A stretch of 44,183 nt of DNA from a virus. The stretch is from IMG/VR virus record IMGVR_UViG_3300042517_000993, positions 1-44,183 of that record. The stretch is one strand, 5' to 3'. Position 1 is the first letter of the stretch; the number at the start of each line of letters is the position of its first letter. The notes below the pieces were generated by a model. It did not search any database. It saw nothing but the letters and a program-made list of their open reading frames with translations, and was not told the origin of the DNA. Shown one piece after another: positions 13,972 through 22,849 of this stretch. A program made the position numbers and the translations under genes.

Positions 13972-15128
13972 GTATTTCAATTGGCGGCTTTACCTTTAAT
14001 CGGTTAATAGCGCAGCCATTTGGCTACGAAGAGACTGAGACTTCAAGAGGTTTTACAGCAAAAAGATGGGCAATATCTGGTCTTGCAACGCCCGCTGAGT
14101 GGGTCACGCTGCTTGGGGTATATGATACTTGGCGCGATGCCCGTATAACAGAAGACGATCCTGTAGTTTCTAATAGTACAGGTACAACCGTAACGTTTTC
14201 CGGTACCGGCGCAGGTGGCGTAACGTGGAATACACCTTGCTGGTTCTCCACGGCGCCTCAAGGTACCCAGGACGGTATCTACATCTCTATTTCGGTAGAG
14301 CTTGTAGACGCAGCGCAAGCCCTTGCAGTCCTAAAAGCAACTGCTACAAGCTCTAGCTCGACAACGACCTTAGCTGGTACTGTTACGATTGGAGGCGTTA
14401 GTTTCTCCAGAATGACCGCCCAGACTTCTGGGTACGATGAAACAGATACTCGAAGAGGCTTTACGGCAAAGAGATGGTCAGTTACTGGCCTACTGACCAG
14501 TGCTGAGTGGGCTTCTTTATTATCGGTTTATGATAGCTGGAGAGATCTGAAGATTGCAGAAGACGACCCTCTAGTAACCAATAGTGTCGGAGCCACGGTT
14601 GCTATTAGTGGTGCTGGCGTAAATGGTACAAATTGGTCTGCGACTTGCTGGTTCTCTGGTGCTCCCCAAGGTGATCCAGACCAGTCCGGTTCTTATATCT
14701 CAGCCTCGGTTGAACTTGTCGATGCTACGCAGGCTTTAGCGGTTCTGGTTGCAGCAAATGCAGAAGACGGCGGCGGCGGGGATATACCACCTGATCTTGG
14801 GACAGTCACGGTTGGCTCGGCTGTCTTGACACTTAAAAAGCCTCGTGAGACTTTTCAGTCTGTTCCTACGCTTGAGCTAACTGCGGCTGGTACATCTTAT
14901 ATTACTGGTCCAAGGAAAGCTGTCGAAGTAGAGGACATAGAAGGGGAGACTGACGAAGCAGGATGGAACGCTGTCAGGGATTGGTTTAAAACTACGATGG
15001 AATCAACTCCAGACGCGGGAGATTGGTATCCCATAAGTGTCCCAACCGCTTCTGTTGAACGCCGTATCGTATCTGGTAGCCCACAGAATATTTATACAGT
15101 TTCTTTGCAAAGAGCCAAAGCAAGATGA
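13968..15128 (+). CDS. tail tip protein with internal tandem duplication
   Basis: This 386-residue protein contains two copies of a domain of about 125 residues, starting at residues 5 and 141 (a 136-residue period). Both contain IGGxxFxR, GYxETxTxRGFTAKRW, AEWxxLLxVYDxWRD, EDDPxV and a CWFS...APQG block. A C-terminal third (from about 275) is different. The position right after the tape measure, overlapping its ATGA, suits a distal-tail role. I recognise no exact family. The duplication could produce a pseudo-symmetric ring component. Confidence 0.65.
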   Translation: MSISIGGFTFNRLIAQPFGYEETETSRGFTAKRWAISGLATPAEWVTLLGVYDTWRDARITEDDPVVSNSTGTTVTFSGTGAGGVTWNTPCWFSTAPQGTQDGIYISISVELVDAAQALAVLKATATSSSSTTTLAGTVTIGGVSFSRMTAQTSGYDETDTRRGFTAKRWSVTGLLTSAEWASLLSVYDSWRDLKIAEDDPLVTNSVGATVAISGAGVNGTNWSATCWFSGAPQGDPDQSGSYISASVELVDATQALAVLVAANAEDGGGGDIPPDLGTVTVGSAVLTLKKPRETFQSVPTLELTAAGTSYITGPRKAVEVEDIEGETDEAGWNAVRDWFKTTMESTPDAGDWYPISVPTASVERRIVSGSPQNIYTVSLQRAKAR

Positions 15129-17101
15129 CAATTGATATTCGGGCTAAAATAATTTCCAGCGCCGGAGAGGTTATTAGCGGAGAAGTAAGCGATAGCTATT
15201 TACCAGATGCTGGTCTTGTTTTTACTACAGGGTCGATTATTCTAAGCGGAGTCAGGAATCTAGCGATTGGTACAATCATCGAGATTTCTTATATAGACAT
15301 AGATAAGAGACGCGCGGCCCGGATACCTAGACAATTGCGTGTTTTGAGCAGTTTTGCTGATCCTTTGCGCAACCAAACCACATTAGAGTTAGGATGTACT
15401 TTAACTTATTTCCAGGACAGAAAGCCTTTACCTCTTGAGCAGCCACTTAAGGAGCCGGAGTACGATTGCGAAGAGTCATATCGAATCCCTCCACGGATTG
15501 GTGCTAGTACTGTTTTTAGTAATTGCTGCTTAGCATTAGGTCTTGCATATTCTGGTAATCCACTTACTAACTCATTTATCACGGATTCTTTTGATTACAG
15601 TGCTGGATATGTTGCCATCATAGGCGATCTATTGAAAAGTGAAGGCTATTTTGGCCATATTGACGCAAGAGGAGTTCTCCAAGTAGTCAGCTTTAATAGC
15701 AGTGGAGGAAAAGGTCCAGTGTTGGACGAAACCAATATTATTGATATATCTTCAACAAGCTCTAGCGATATCCCTGGAGATGCTGTTATTGTTTCTTATA
15801 ACTCAATTCAATTAAATCCCCCAGATCCCGAAAAAGAAAAAGAAGAAAATGGATCCGAATACATGTACAAAAGGAACTGGGAACTTGACGAATCGTATCC
15901 AGATCCGGTTATTGTGTATGACGAATGGACGGATTCTGAAGGAAATCAGGTGCGAGATGAATATAAACTTGTGGCGTGGACGACATCAAGAACCGTGTAC
16001 GATGTTTGGGATAGGGCAATGTACAGGTTTGAGGTTCAAAATGGACTAATTGCACAAACCTGGAAATCGACATGGTGGACTTATGAGCTTGAAGCTGGCA
16101 GCTCTTATGCTCCAGATCGGGAAAGTGGGAGCGGGTCTGCATGGTGGGATAAAAGCTTGTCTCCCGGAGAAGGTACACCGCGAGAATTTTATTCAGGACG
16201 AAATTTTGCAAAACTAATCGGCCAGAACGCAGGCCCGGATGATCTGTGCCTAGAGGATGAAGGAGACGACAAGCCTGAGAATTATGCTAATGTATTAGTT
16301 GAAGAACAATGGGAATCCGGTCCATTGGCTGATATCGTACAGGCATGTGGGTTTTCTGAAACTTGGTATCCGAATATAAAGTCATTGCCAATTGAGCGAA
16401 CCACAAAATTAAGGCAATTTACTTATTACGAAAAGGATGAAGATACCGGAATTACAAAGACTCGCACTGACAAATACATTCCTTATGTCCAAACTCCAGA
16501 GGGGGCTTACTCTATAGGAAAAAGAGCCGAAGTAGTAGGCCAGTTTGATAGTAGTGTCAATCCATTTGAAGATTCTGTCCTTAGGATTATCGATGACGCA
16601 AGTACCATAGTCAAATATGGTGGTGATACTAAAATTAGAACAGAAAGAGAATTTGGATTACAAAAAAGACCTTCCCGGCTTGAGCGCACGGTACAAACCT
16701 ATAGTAGGCAAGCCCCTATAGCTAGCCAGGGTGAAATCGTTTATGCATTTGGGAATAGTAGCACTTCACGTTCTGCGGTTGAGTTTCAAATGCCGTATGC
16801 ATCGGACGACAGTATTTCTGGCAGTCAGAGAACGGGCTACAGTTCAATTGCATCCAATGCAGGTCAAAAAGCGGTTAATTACGGCAGGCTACAAAATCGA
16901 CTCCTCATTGGTTCAAACAGGGGCGTAAGCCTTCAAATGATGGCATCCGATATGCCATCTTATCCCTTTGAACCAATTAATATCTCACTAAGGGGTTACG
17001 TTGGTCAATATAGAACAAATGCACAAAGCTGGACTTTTGATTCTCAGGGAATTATAGCTAGTTGTGATGCCCTGTTCTGGGGAGCGGTAGGGAAAGAATA
17101 A
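15125..17101 (+). CDS. tail hub / tail-associated protein
   Basis: This 658-residue protein follows the duplicated tail-tip gene with a 4-base overlap. Its N-terminal 100 or so residues are beta-rich (IIEISYIDIDKRRAARIPRQLRVLSSF), resembling hub domains that form the ring at the tail tip. The middle is rich in Trp, Tyr and acidic residues (YDEWTDSEGN...WKSTWWTYELEAGSS). In siphoviruses the gene after the distal tail protein usually encodes the hub that interacts with fibres and membrane. I see no peptidase motif. Identification is by order and size. Confidence 0.55.
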   Translation: MTIDIRAKIISSAGEVISGEVSDSYLPDAGLVFTTGSIILSGVRNLAIGTIIEISYIDIDKRRAARIPRQLRVLSSFADPLRNQTTLELGCTLTYFQDRKPLPLEQPLKEPEYDCEESYRIPPRIGASTVFSNCCLALGLAYSGNPLTNSFITDSFDYSAGYVAIIGDLLKSEGYFGHIDARGVLQVVSFNSSGGKGPVLDETNIIDISSTSSSDIPGDAVIVSYNSIQLNPPDPEKEKEENGSEYMYKRNWELDESYPDPVIVYDEWTDSEGNQVRDEYKLVAWTTSRTVYDVWDRAMYRFEVQNGLIAQTWKSTWWTYELEAGSSYAPDRESGSGSAWWDKSLSPGEGTPREFYSGRNFAKLIGQNAGPDDLCLEDEGDDKPENYANVLVEEQWESGPLADIVQACGFSETWYPNIKSLPIERTTKLRQFTYYEKDEDTGITKTRTDKYIPYVQTPEGAYSIGKRAEVVGQFDSSVNPFEDSVLRIIDDASTIVKYGGDTKIRTEREFGLQKRPSRLERTVQTYSRQAPIASQGEIVYAFGNSSTSRSAVEFQMPYASDDSISGSQRTGYSSIASNAGQKAVNYGRLQNRLLIGSNRGVSLQMMASDMPSYPFEPINISLRGYVGQYRTNAQSWTFDSQGIIASCDALFWGAVGKE

Positions 17102-18327
17102 TGAGTATCACTAACGCAAATATTATCACCAGAATCCGAGCATCAGTTTCTCGCTCAAATTCGAATGGATGTACTCCTCCGGTAGAAGAGGCATGGTTCC
17201 CTTTGCCTCCAAGTATTACAGCATTTCCCGTTTCTCCTGGAGTGATAGACCTGCCTCCTGTCCCCGCCGAGACGATAAACGTAGAACCGATTCCGGCCGA
17301 ATCTGCAATACTACCAATAGACTTTGATTTAGACAATCCAGATATCTGCGCTTTGTTTACATCTATACTTAGCGAAAGTAATGATCCTGTTTACGCGAGA
17401 GAGCTTGAGGTTCAAACGTTAATTCTCCCATTTAACGAAATCATCGTTCACACAGCATTGCTTAGAGCGTATTTGAATTTAAATAGATATTACTATAGCC
17501 TGAAACCAAGGCTACAGGATGCTCCGTTGGATTTGAGGGTTTTATATTATATCACTAGATTGTATAAGTTCAAGAAAACTAATATAAATTATGATATAGT
17601 TAGTCAAGATGCAGTAACAAGGAAAAGCTGGAAATTAGCCGCAGCAAGTGGAAGCTTGCTGATGGAATTCCCTAATTCCGCGATAAGACCAATTAAACTG
17701 TTTGGAGAGGCCGGTTCACTAGCTCTTAGTTTTGCAAACGCCTCAGTTGGAATACCTGGAACATTTTCGTATGGCTGGGAAAGTACCCTAGAAACAGGTG
17801 TTGGCAGTGCAAGTCCTGTCAATGTATCCTACAGGCGAAACATTCATTTGACGGTTTATCCAGCATCTATTCTGCTTGCAAATGGAGCCAGGGCCGGCGC
17901 AAGGTTCATCAACCTGCGTTGGTATGTCGTCAATTCAGTTCCCGCTGGTAACTCCATACTTGGCATGAATATTCGATTATACCATACAACCTCAACAACC
18001 GCAAACTCTGCTGTCAATGCAGTCAATGGTATTAAGACCACCGTTTATAGCGATTCTAGCACCACGCCATTCCTTAAAGCAGAAAGCCTTGGCGTTCTAC
18101 AAGTTGATTTCAGTACGCCATTTGTGTGGGACGGTGTTAATTCACTGGTTGTGGAAACCTGTACTTCGCAAAATGAAACCAACTACACTTCCAGAGGAAG
18201 CCTTCGTGCAATCGGAACCGCAACAGTAAGAAGATATAACTGGACAGACAGCGCTGGAAGCAGTTGTAGTACAACGCCAAGCGATACCGCTCAGGCTTAT
18301 ATATCAACTCAGATGGATTACGAGTAA
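17101..18327 (+). CDS. minor tail protein with a C-terminal beta-sandwich-like domain
   Basis: This 408-residue protein starts with a proline-rich segment (residues 20-80), then a helical stretch (VHTALLRAYLNLNRYYYSL). The C-terminal half (about 230-408) has INLRWYVVNSVPAGNSILGMNIRLYHTT...VLQVDFSTPFVWDGVNSLVVETC, a pattern I associate with extracellular carbohydrate-binding-like beta domains. It overlaps the hub gene by one base. A role in host contact is plausible but inferred. Confidence 0.55.
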   Translation: MSITNANIITRIRASVSRSNSNGCTPPVEEAWFPLPPSITAFPVSPGVIDLPPVPAETINVEPIPAESAILPIDFDLDNPDICALFTSILSESNDPVYARELEVQTLILPFNEIIVHTALLRAYLNLNRYYYSLKPRLQDAPLDLRVLYYITRLYKFKKTNINYDIVSQDAVTRKSWKLAAASGSLLMEFPNSAIRPIKLFGEAGSLALSFANASVGIPGTFSYGWESTLETGVGSASPVNVSYRRNIHLTVYPASILLANGARAGARFINLRWYVVNSVPAGNSILGMNIRLYHTTSTTANSAVNAVNGIKTTVYSDSSTTPFLKAESLGVLQVDFSTPFVWDGVNSLVVETCTSQNETNYTSRGSLRAIGTATVRRYNWTDSAGSSCSTTPSDTAQAYISTQMDYE

Positions 18328-18333
18328 AAACTT

Positions 18334-18363
18334 GGAACACTAGCGCATTGTTGACTTAAGTCA
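18334..18363 (+). promoter_or_regulatory. box and palindrome before the 18373 gene
   Basis: The box GGAACACTAG (18334-18343) is followed by the perfect 12-base palindrome TGACTTAAGTCA (18352-18363). The ATG is 9 bases further on. Confidence 0.55.
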
Positions 18364-18372
18364 GTTCATTCG

Positions 18373-18816
18373 ATGGCTGCCTTTAATAAGTTTCATTGTT
18401 TCTCGAAAGATCTTGCTCATAAAAAGCACAATCTTTCTAGCGATGTATTGAAGGTCTATTTGACCAATAGCGCTCCAGTAGCGGCAACGAATACTGCCTA
18501 TGATGGCACGACTGGAGTCACTGGTCCTGCTGAGATTGCTGCTGGTAATGGATATACGGCTACTGGATCTAGTGCTACTGTAAGTAGCAGTGATCAATCC
18601 AGCGGTACTTATCGATTAATTCTGCAAGATCCCCCAACCTGGACTGCAACAGGCGGCACAGTTGGCCCTCTGAGATATGCTGTTTTATACAATTCGTCAA
18701 GTACTGGTAAAGAATTAATTGGATGGTGGGACTATGGCGCCAGTGTCACACTTCAAGACACTGAAACGCTTGCAGTTGACCTCGATCAAGTTAACGGCGT
18801 TCTGACGATTGCCTGA
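18373..18816 (+). CDS. small structural protein of the tail-tip block
   Basis: This 147-residue protein begins MAAFNKFHCFSKDLAHKKHNLSSDVLKVYLTNSAP and continues with a Gly/Thr/Ser-rich beta sequence. I recall this opening from proteins of many tailed phages with no experimentally settled role, usually next to tail-tip genes. It ends 2 bases before the next gene, so the pair is probably coupled. Confidence 0.6.
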   Translation: MAAFNKFHCFSKDLAHKKHNLSSDVLKVYLTNSAPVAATNTAYDGTTGVTGPAEIAAGNGYTATGSSATVSSSDQSSGTYRLILQDPPTWTATGGTVGPLRYAVLYNSSSTGKELIGWWDYGASVTLQDTETLAVDLDQVNGVLTIA

Positions 18817-18818
18817 TT

Positions 18819-19493
18819 ATGGCTTTAACAATCTCTTTTAGTCCCAGAGAGCTTGAGCGAGTCGCTTTAGCGGCTTATGCTGGCAAACGTCTGAGAGTAT
18901 TCTTGGCAATCGTCAATACAGAGACATACAATAGCTCCACCGCTGTAGCGACGTGGGAAGCGTTGGAGGTTGTCGGTAATGGCTACAGCAGTTACAAAGA
19001 AATCATTGATCTAGGGTTGTATGATGGGACAGATACTCGGTACGAGCTTGGCGGGATTGACACGGCAGGAGGATATATTGATGCAGAATTTAATGCAACT
19101 CCTGGCGGTGTTGGGTTTACATATAACAGAGTTGTAGTGGTAGTGCAAGACGAGTCTTCCTCTAATTTAATTACATATACTGAGCTAACTTCTGACGTAG
19201 CAACTGTTACCACGGCCTCTAGTCATGGTCTAACCACTGGTGACGAAGTAGTAATTTCCGGAGCAACAGACAGCACATACAATGGTGTTTATGTTGTTAC
19301 TGGTACTCCTACAGCTACCAGTTTTACTTTTGATAAAATTCACGCTGACATCACTTCCGCAATAAGTGTTGGCACAGTGAAGACCTATGCTGACACTGCC
19401 TATCCTCATTCCGTCTTAACGGAAGGTCCTGACATAACTCTGGCTCCCGGTCAAGTCATTACATACAGGATTCAGATCATCGTTGATGATTAA
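18819..19493 (+). CDS. tail-tip-associated protein with an E1-FCCH-like insert
   Basis: This 224-residue protein is beta-rich throughout. Around residues 127-175 the sequence VATVTTASSHGLTTGDEVVISGA...YNGVYVVTGTPTATSFTF matches the beta module often labelled E1-FCCH-like in phage structural proteins. The flanks (ALTISFSPRELERVALAAYAGKR and LTEGPDITLAPGQVITYRIQI) probably form one domain interrupted by this module. Function is unknown; a structural role is inferred from the neighbours. Confidence 0.55.
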   Translation: MALTISFSPRELERVALAAYAGKRLRVFLAIVNTETYNSSTAVATWEALEVVGNGYSSYKEIIDLGLYDGTDTRYELGGIDTAGGYIDAEFNATPGGVGFTYNRVVVVVQDESSSNLITYTELTSDVATVTTASSHGLTTGDEVVISGATDSTYNGVYVVTGTPTATSFTFDKIHADITSAISVGTVKTYADTAYPHSVLTEGPDITLAPGQVITYRIQIIVDD

Positions 19494-19504
19494 GTTGTGT
19501 ATTT

Positions 19505-21721
19505 ATGACAACAGAAATAACCGTTGAAATAAAAGGTGGCGAAACCATACTGGACGCTGCTAAGACGGTACAAGCTAATGCAAGGGCAGATTACGAAGAA
19601 CAGAAAAAGGAAAAGAAAGCTAAAGATACTGCAGAAGCTGCAGAAACACAACGGCAAGCAGATGAAGACGATGAATACAAGGGTGGCATCCGCGAAGATG
19701 AAGAGGAAGATAAACCTGAGAACAGACCAAAATCAAGAAAATGTGGTTTTTGGATTTTTAAAGATTACTTAATAGGTCGGCCTGACTACGGAGAAACGGG
19801 AACTGATGTCCCTGAGGAAAGAGTCGATCTTGATTATGACACTTTCCAGTTAAGCGTAGGAACAGGTGATGGTAAAAAATGGGCTACTCATTATTTTCAG
19901 GGGCCTGCAGGCAAGCCAGCTACTGAAACCAATGTAACAGGAAGTGCCACATTCATTGGCTACTTAAGTTATATACAATTTTACACTCAGAGTTTCGGAA
20001 CCGTTTACACGCTACCAGAAGGCGCGACCGTCGTTCCGTATGACCCAGCGTATTATTTAAATCCTTTGAGTCCTCCACCGTCTGGCACTTGTCCGGATGG
20101 CTTTTGCTGGACGCTATTTTTCCCTGATGAGCTGAATTCGGGTCCTGGAAGATCCCGAAAAAATGTAACTGTGGTAAAGAAAGGAAAACCTGTTAATGCG
20201 TATGAGCCCACAGTTGCCAACCAGGCTATTTTCAATTTTCCGATCAATAACAAGAAAACTATCGTAGTAGCCGCAAATTGGCTTGGCTGGAGTATGGGTA
20301 CCGGCGGCGAGATATACGATGGCGTATTGCCGGATGAATACTTTTTACATCCCCAGAATATTACTCAGCCCAGTATTAGAAGTACTGTATATTATAAGTA
20401 TCCAGGAGGCGAGGAGACCGGATGGCAGCCAATCTATGGTTATTACTGGTTGATGGATCCGACAGACGAAACGAGTATCATGAACTTGAGCCGTTTAGGT
20501 CAGTTACTTCCCCTTGATAGCTCTATTATTCATAATTATCAAGGCCAAAGTGAGACAGAAGTAGTTGGCTTTGCTGTCGGCCCTAATAATGTCAAAAAGC
20601 TAGACAGCATTCCGGCTGAAGTCGAAGCAAAAGTAAGAGCAAGATGTCCGGCTCCTTTCTGGGATGAATCGAATATTTATTGGGGCAGATGGAATTTCCG
20701 CGATGTGGTTGATAACATACCTGGATACCCACAGCAAATTGATGACATCTACAATAATGCTAGCTGGGAAATGAATCCAGATGCACACTGCATGGGGATT
20801 GCCAGAAATATTTTTTACAGATGGGTTGAATTTAGCTCGCAGGACTTGCCCTATGACTACTGGAATCGAGCAGAATCATTTGATGCTGATTATCTAGATA
20901 GAAGTTCTGTTATGACGAAGCAAATTCTCGGAGCTTCTCCTGGTATATATGATTCTTATGATCTAGATTTGCAGGATCATGCTTTTTATAATCACTTTGG
21001 AAAAGGATCCTGGTATGATAGCTGGAGTTTTACGTATTCAGTCAGAGATTCTTGGCTGTCTGATTATGGAGATGTTAGAATTCATGCGGGAGACATCAGA
21101 GAAGGCGCATGGCAGTGGATGAGAAATATAGATGAAACCGATACTGACGACAATCCACCCTGGCATATAACCGTAAACGATCTTGCCTGGTTATATCTAA
21201 GACCGGATGACAGGCAAGCGTTTATCGATAATTATAAGCAATACAATGCTGTAAATACTTACGATTTCACCCCGGCTCAAATTAGTTATCTTAACAGTGC
21301 TCCCGAAGATCCTGTTTTTAGTTATATATATTATGCAAGAAATGTTGATGCAGAGAAGTTGATTGATGGAGTCAAATGGGCAACGGATGGATACGGCGGA
21401 GCCTGGACCGATGCGAATTCACCAGCGTTCGATTACAATGATGATCCATTCTATGATGTCCCTTACATGGATATTGAAGATCCACACTGGATGAAATATA
21501 GATTGAAGACAAAATTATCTAATCAAAGAGTTTGGCCGCCTAGCATCAGCAGTGGTTTCGATGATCCAGTCCCAGCGAATGTCCCGGCTTCCTCAAAAAG
21601 CAGTCATCCACTTGCAAGAGGTGGTCTTAATCTTAGCTATGTTATCAATACCGCTTGGGATAATGATTACTCTCAAGTTTTGTTGGCTATGGGATTCCAG
21701 GCTGGAGACTTGAATGTTTAA
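19505..21721 (+). CDS. large unrecognised structural protein
   Basis: I do not recognise this 738-residue protein. Residues 1-75 are a highly charged helix (QKKEKKAKDTAEAAETQRQADEDDEYKGG). The rest is a large globular part unusually rich in Trp, Tyr, Asp and Pro (WDESNIYWGRWNFRDVVDN; YDLDLQDHAFYNHFGKGSWY). It lacks the motifs I would look for in a portal, protease or glycosidase. It lies between tail-tip genes and the scaffold gene, so it could be a tail spike, baseplate-like or head protein. An N-terminal coiled coil followed by a globular region suggests an attached oligomer. Confidence 0.5.
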   Translation: MTTEITVEIKGGETILDAAKTVQANARADYEEQKKEKKAKDTAEAAETQRQADEDDEYKGGIREDEEEDKPENRPKSRKCGFWIFKDYLIGRPDYGETGTDVPEERVDLDYDTFQLSVGTGDGKKWATHYFQGPAGKPATETNVTGSATFIGYLSYIQFYTQSFGTVYTLPEGATVVPYDPAYYLNPLSPPPSGTCPDGFCWTLFFPDELNSGPGRSRKNVTVVKKGKPVNAYEPTVANQAIFNFPINNKKTIVVAANWLGWSMGTGGEIYDGVLPDEYFLHPQNITQPSIRSTVYYKYPGGEETGWQPIYGYYWLMDPTDETSIMNLSRLGQLLPLDSSIIHNYQGQSETEVVGFAVGPNNVKKLDSIPAEVEAKVRARCPAPFWDESNIYWGRWNFRDVVDNIPGYPQQIDDIYNNASWEMNPDAHCMGIARNIFYRWVEFSSQDLPYDYWNRAESFDADYLDRSSVMTKQILGASPGIYDSYDLDLQDHAFYNHFGKGSWYDSWSFTYSVRDSWLSDYGDVRIHAGDIREGAWQWMRNIDETDTDDNPPWHITVNDLAWLYLRPDDRQAFIDNYKQYNAVNTYDFTPAQISYLNSAPEDPVFSYIYYARNVDAEKLIDGVKWATDGYGGAWTDANSPAFDYNDDPFYDVPYMDIEDPHWMKYRLKTKLSNQRVWPPSISSGFDDPVPANVPASSKSSHPLARGGLNLSYVINTAWDNDYSQVLLAMGFQAGDLNV

Positions 21722-21724
21722 ATT

Positions 21725-21847
21725 ATGGATACCAATATCTACGAAAAGGCCAAGATCGTTCAGATGATAGCCAGGATTCAGGCCAAGAAGAAAGCCTCCC
21801 AATTGGCGATGCTTCGCAAGTTAAAGGATAAGCCAAAGAAGCGATAG
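21725..21847 (+). CDS. 40-residue basic helical peptide
   Basis: A very short frame, MDTNIYEKAKIVQMIARIQ... ending KLKDKPKKR, begins 3 bases after the preceding stop and ends exactly where the next GGNANNCTAR box begins. It is strongly basic (about a third Lys and Arg) and predicted fully helical. It may be a small head protein or scaffold partner. Support comes from tight packing and composition only. Confidence 0.5.
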   Translation: MDTNIYEKAKIVQMIARIQAKKKASQLAMLRKLKDKPKKR

Positions 21848-21878
21848 GCATACTAACGCGCAATTTAGGCGTGATGCC
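21847..21878 (+). promoter_or_regulatory. box and nested hairpin before the scaffold gene
   Basis: The box GGCATACTAA (21847-21856) starts on the last base of the preceding stop. GGCAT (21847-21851) pairs with ATGCC (21874-21878), and inside it ACGC (21856-21859) pairs with GCGT (21869-21872). As at 5784, the box itself forms the outer arm. Confidence 0.6.
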
Positions 21879-21886
21879 TGCTCCCA

Positions 21887-22624
21887 ATGTCCGACGACAA
21901 TCAGCAAGCACCTGAGACGGGTGCCATTCAAGGCAACGAAAATACTTTTAGCGGAAACGAAGACAACAAAAGCTATAGCGAAGAAGAGGTTCAAAACCTG
22001 CTGAAAGCGCTAAAAGCTGAGCGTGAATCGCGTAAGATTTACGAAAAAGAAGTCAAGGAAAAGGCGGCCCAGCTAGAAAAGTTCGCCCAGATCAACCCTG
22101 ACGAATATCGAAAGCTTCAAGAAGAAGCTGCTATTGCTGCACGAGAGAAGGCGGCAGCGGATGAACGCACCTCTTTACTTGAAGAGAAGTACGGCGCTCA
22201 GGCCGCTGAGGCAGTCAAGAAAGCTGATCTTGCACAGCAAGAATTGCTTGAATTCCGCAAGCGGTACGCTCTCGAAAAGGTGTTCTTTGCTGCTGGCGGT
22301 CGTACTGATTCCGCTGATGGGATTTCATTCTTTGATATGATCTTCAATCAGATCGGAACTCAGTTCAGGCTTGAAAGCAATGGTAACGTAACCGTTGTTG
22401 ACGCCAGTGGTGATCCTGTGTTGGATTCTGATTCCGGGAAAAGGATCAATCCTGAGGATTACTTGTCCGGCCTGAAGAATCATCCAATTTATGGAACCTT
22501 CTTCAAGGGCAACAAAGGCTCTGGCGCTGGCATTGGTTATGGCGGCACTGACGCCAATGGTGTTACTGGTGAAGATCTTGCCGGCCTAAGTCGAGACGAA
22601 ATTTTCCTTCGGGCGTTTGGTTGA
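21887..22624 (+). CDS. capsid scaffolding protein
   Basis: This 245-residue acidic protein has a disordered N-terminus (about 1-30) and a long charged coiled coil (about 33-130: EEEVQNLLKALKAERESRKIYEKEVKEKA...). The C-terminal part (FFAAGGRTDSADGISFFDMIFNQIG..., then LSGLKNHPIYGTFFKGNKGSG) is the layout of phage scaffolds that bind coat protein through the C-terminus and leave before maturation. It directly precedes the major capsid gene, from which a strong terminator separates it. That would let coat be made in excess over scaffold. Confidence 0.85.
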   Translation: MSDDNQQAPETGAIQGNENTFSGNEDNKSYSEEEVQNLLKALKAERESRKIYEKEVKEKAAQLEKFAQINPDEYRKLQEEAAIAAREKAAADERTSLLEEKYGAQAAEAVKKADLAQQELLEFRKRYALEKVFFAAGGRTDSADGISFFDMIFNQIGTQFRLESNGNVTVVDASGDPVLDSDSGKRINPEDYLSGLKNHPIYGTFFKGNKGSGAGIGYGGTDANGVTGEDLAGLSRDEIFLRAFG

Positions 22625-22631
22625 GCAGACG

Positions 22632-22656
22632 AAAACCGGCTTCGGCCGGTTTTTTT
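22632..22656 (+). terminator. rho-independent terminator with UUCG loop after scaffold
   Basis: AAAACCGGC (22632-22640) pairs with GCCGGTTTT (22645-22653) around TTCG, the extra-stable C(UUCG)G tetraloop, and a run of T follows. Confidence 0.95.
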
Positions 22657-22672
22657 GTGATCAATTATCTTT

Positions 22673-22713
22673 ATTGCGATTCTCAATAACTTAATATTAT
22701 TGAGAATCGCAAT
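22673..22713. repeat. perfect 17-bp inverted repeat upstream of the capsid gene
   Basis: ATTGCGATTCTCAATAA (22673-22689) is perfectly complementary to 22697-22713, with a 7-base AT-rich loop and no T-run after it. It sits between the scaffold terminator and the capsid leader. Possible roles are an RNase III processing site at the new 5' end, a dimeric regulator's operator, or an insulator. It is the longest perfect inverted repeat I found. Confidence 0.9.
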
Positions 22714-22716
22714 ATT

Positions 22717-22849
22717 GGTATTCTAAGGTGAAGTACCCAGCCCTGAACTGGTTGTGATGACCTATCGGGGAGGGTCTAGCGCAATCGGAACGTGATGTTC
22801 TAAAGGCGATTTACCTTTCCTCAAATAGTTATCATCAACTAGGAGAAAC
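22717..22849 (+). promoter_or_regulatory. long structured leader of the capsid gene
   Basis: The box GGTATTCTAA (22717-22726) begins a hairpin in which GGTATTC pairs with GAAGTACC with one bulge. Further short inverted repeats follow (GAAC/GTTC near 22787-22800). The leader is about 133 bases, against 23-49 for most other boxes, and ends with a real Shine-Dalgarno sequence, TAGGAGA, 5 bases before ATG. Confidence 0.6.

Noticed and set aside
7453-18359. ATTGTTGACTTAA occurring at 7453 and 18347
   Set aside because: A shared 13-mer is expected several times by chance in 44 kb. The two copies sit differently relative to starts.
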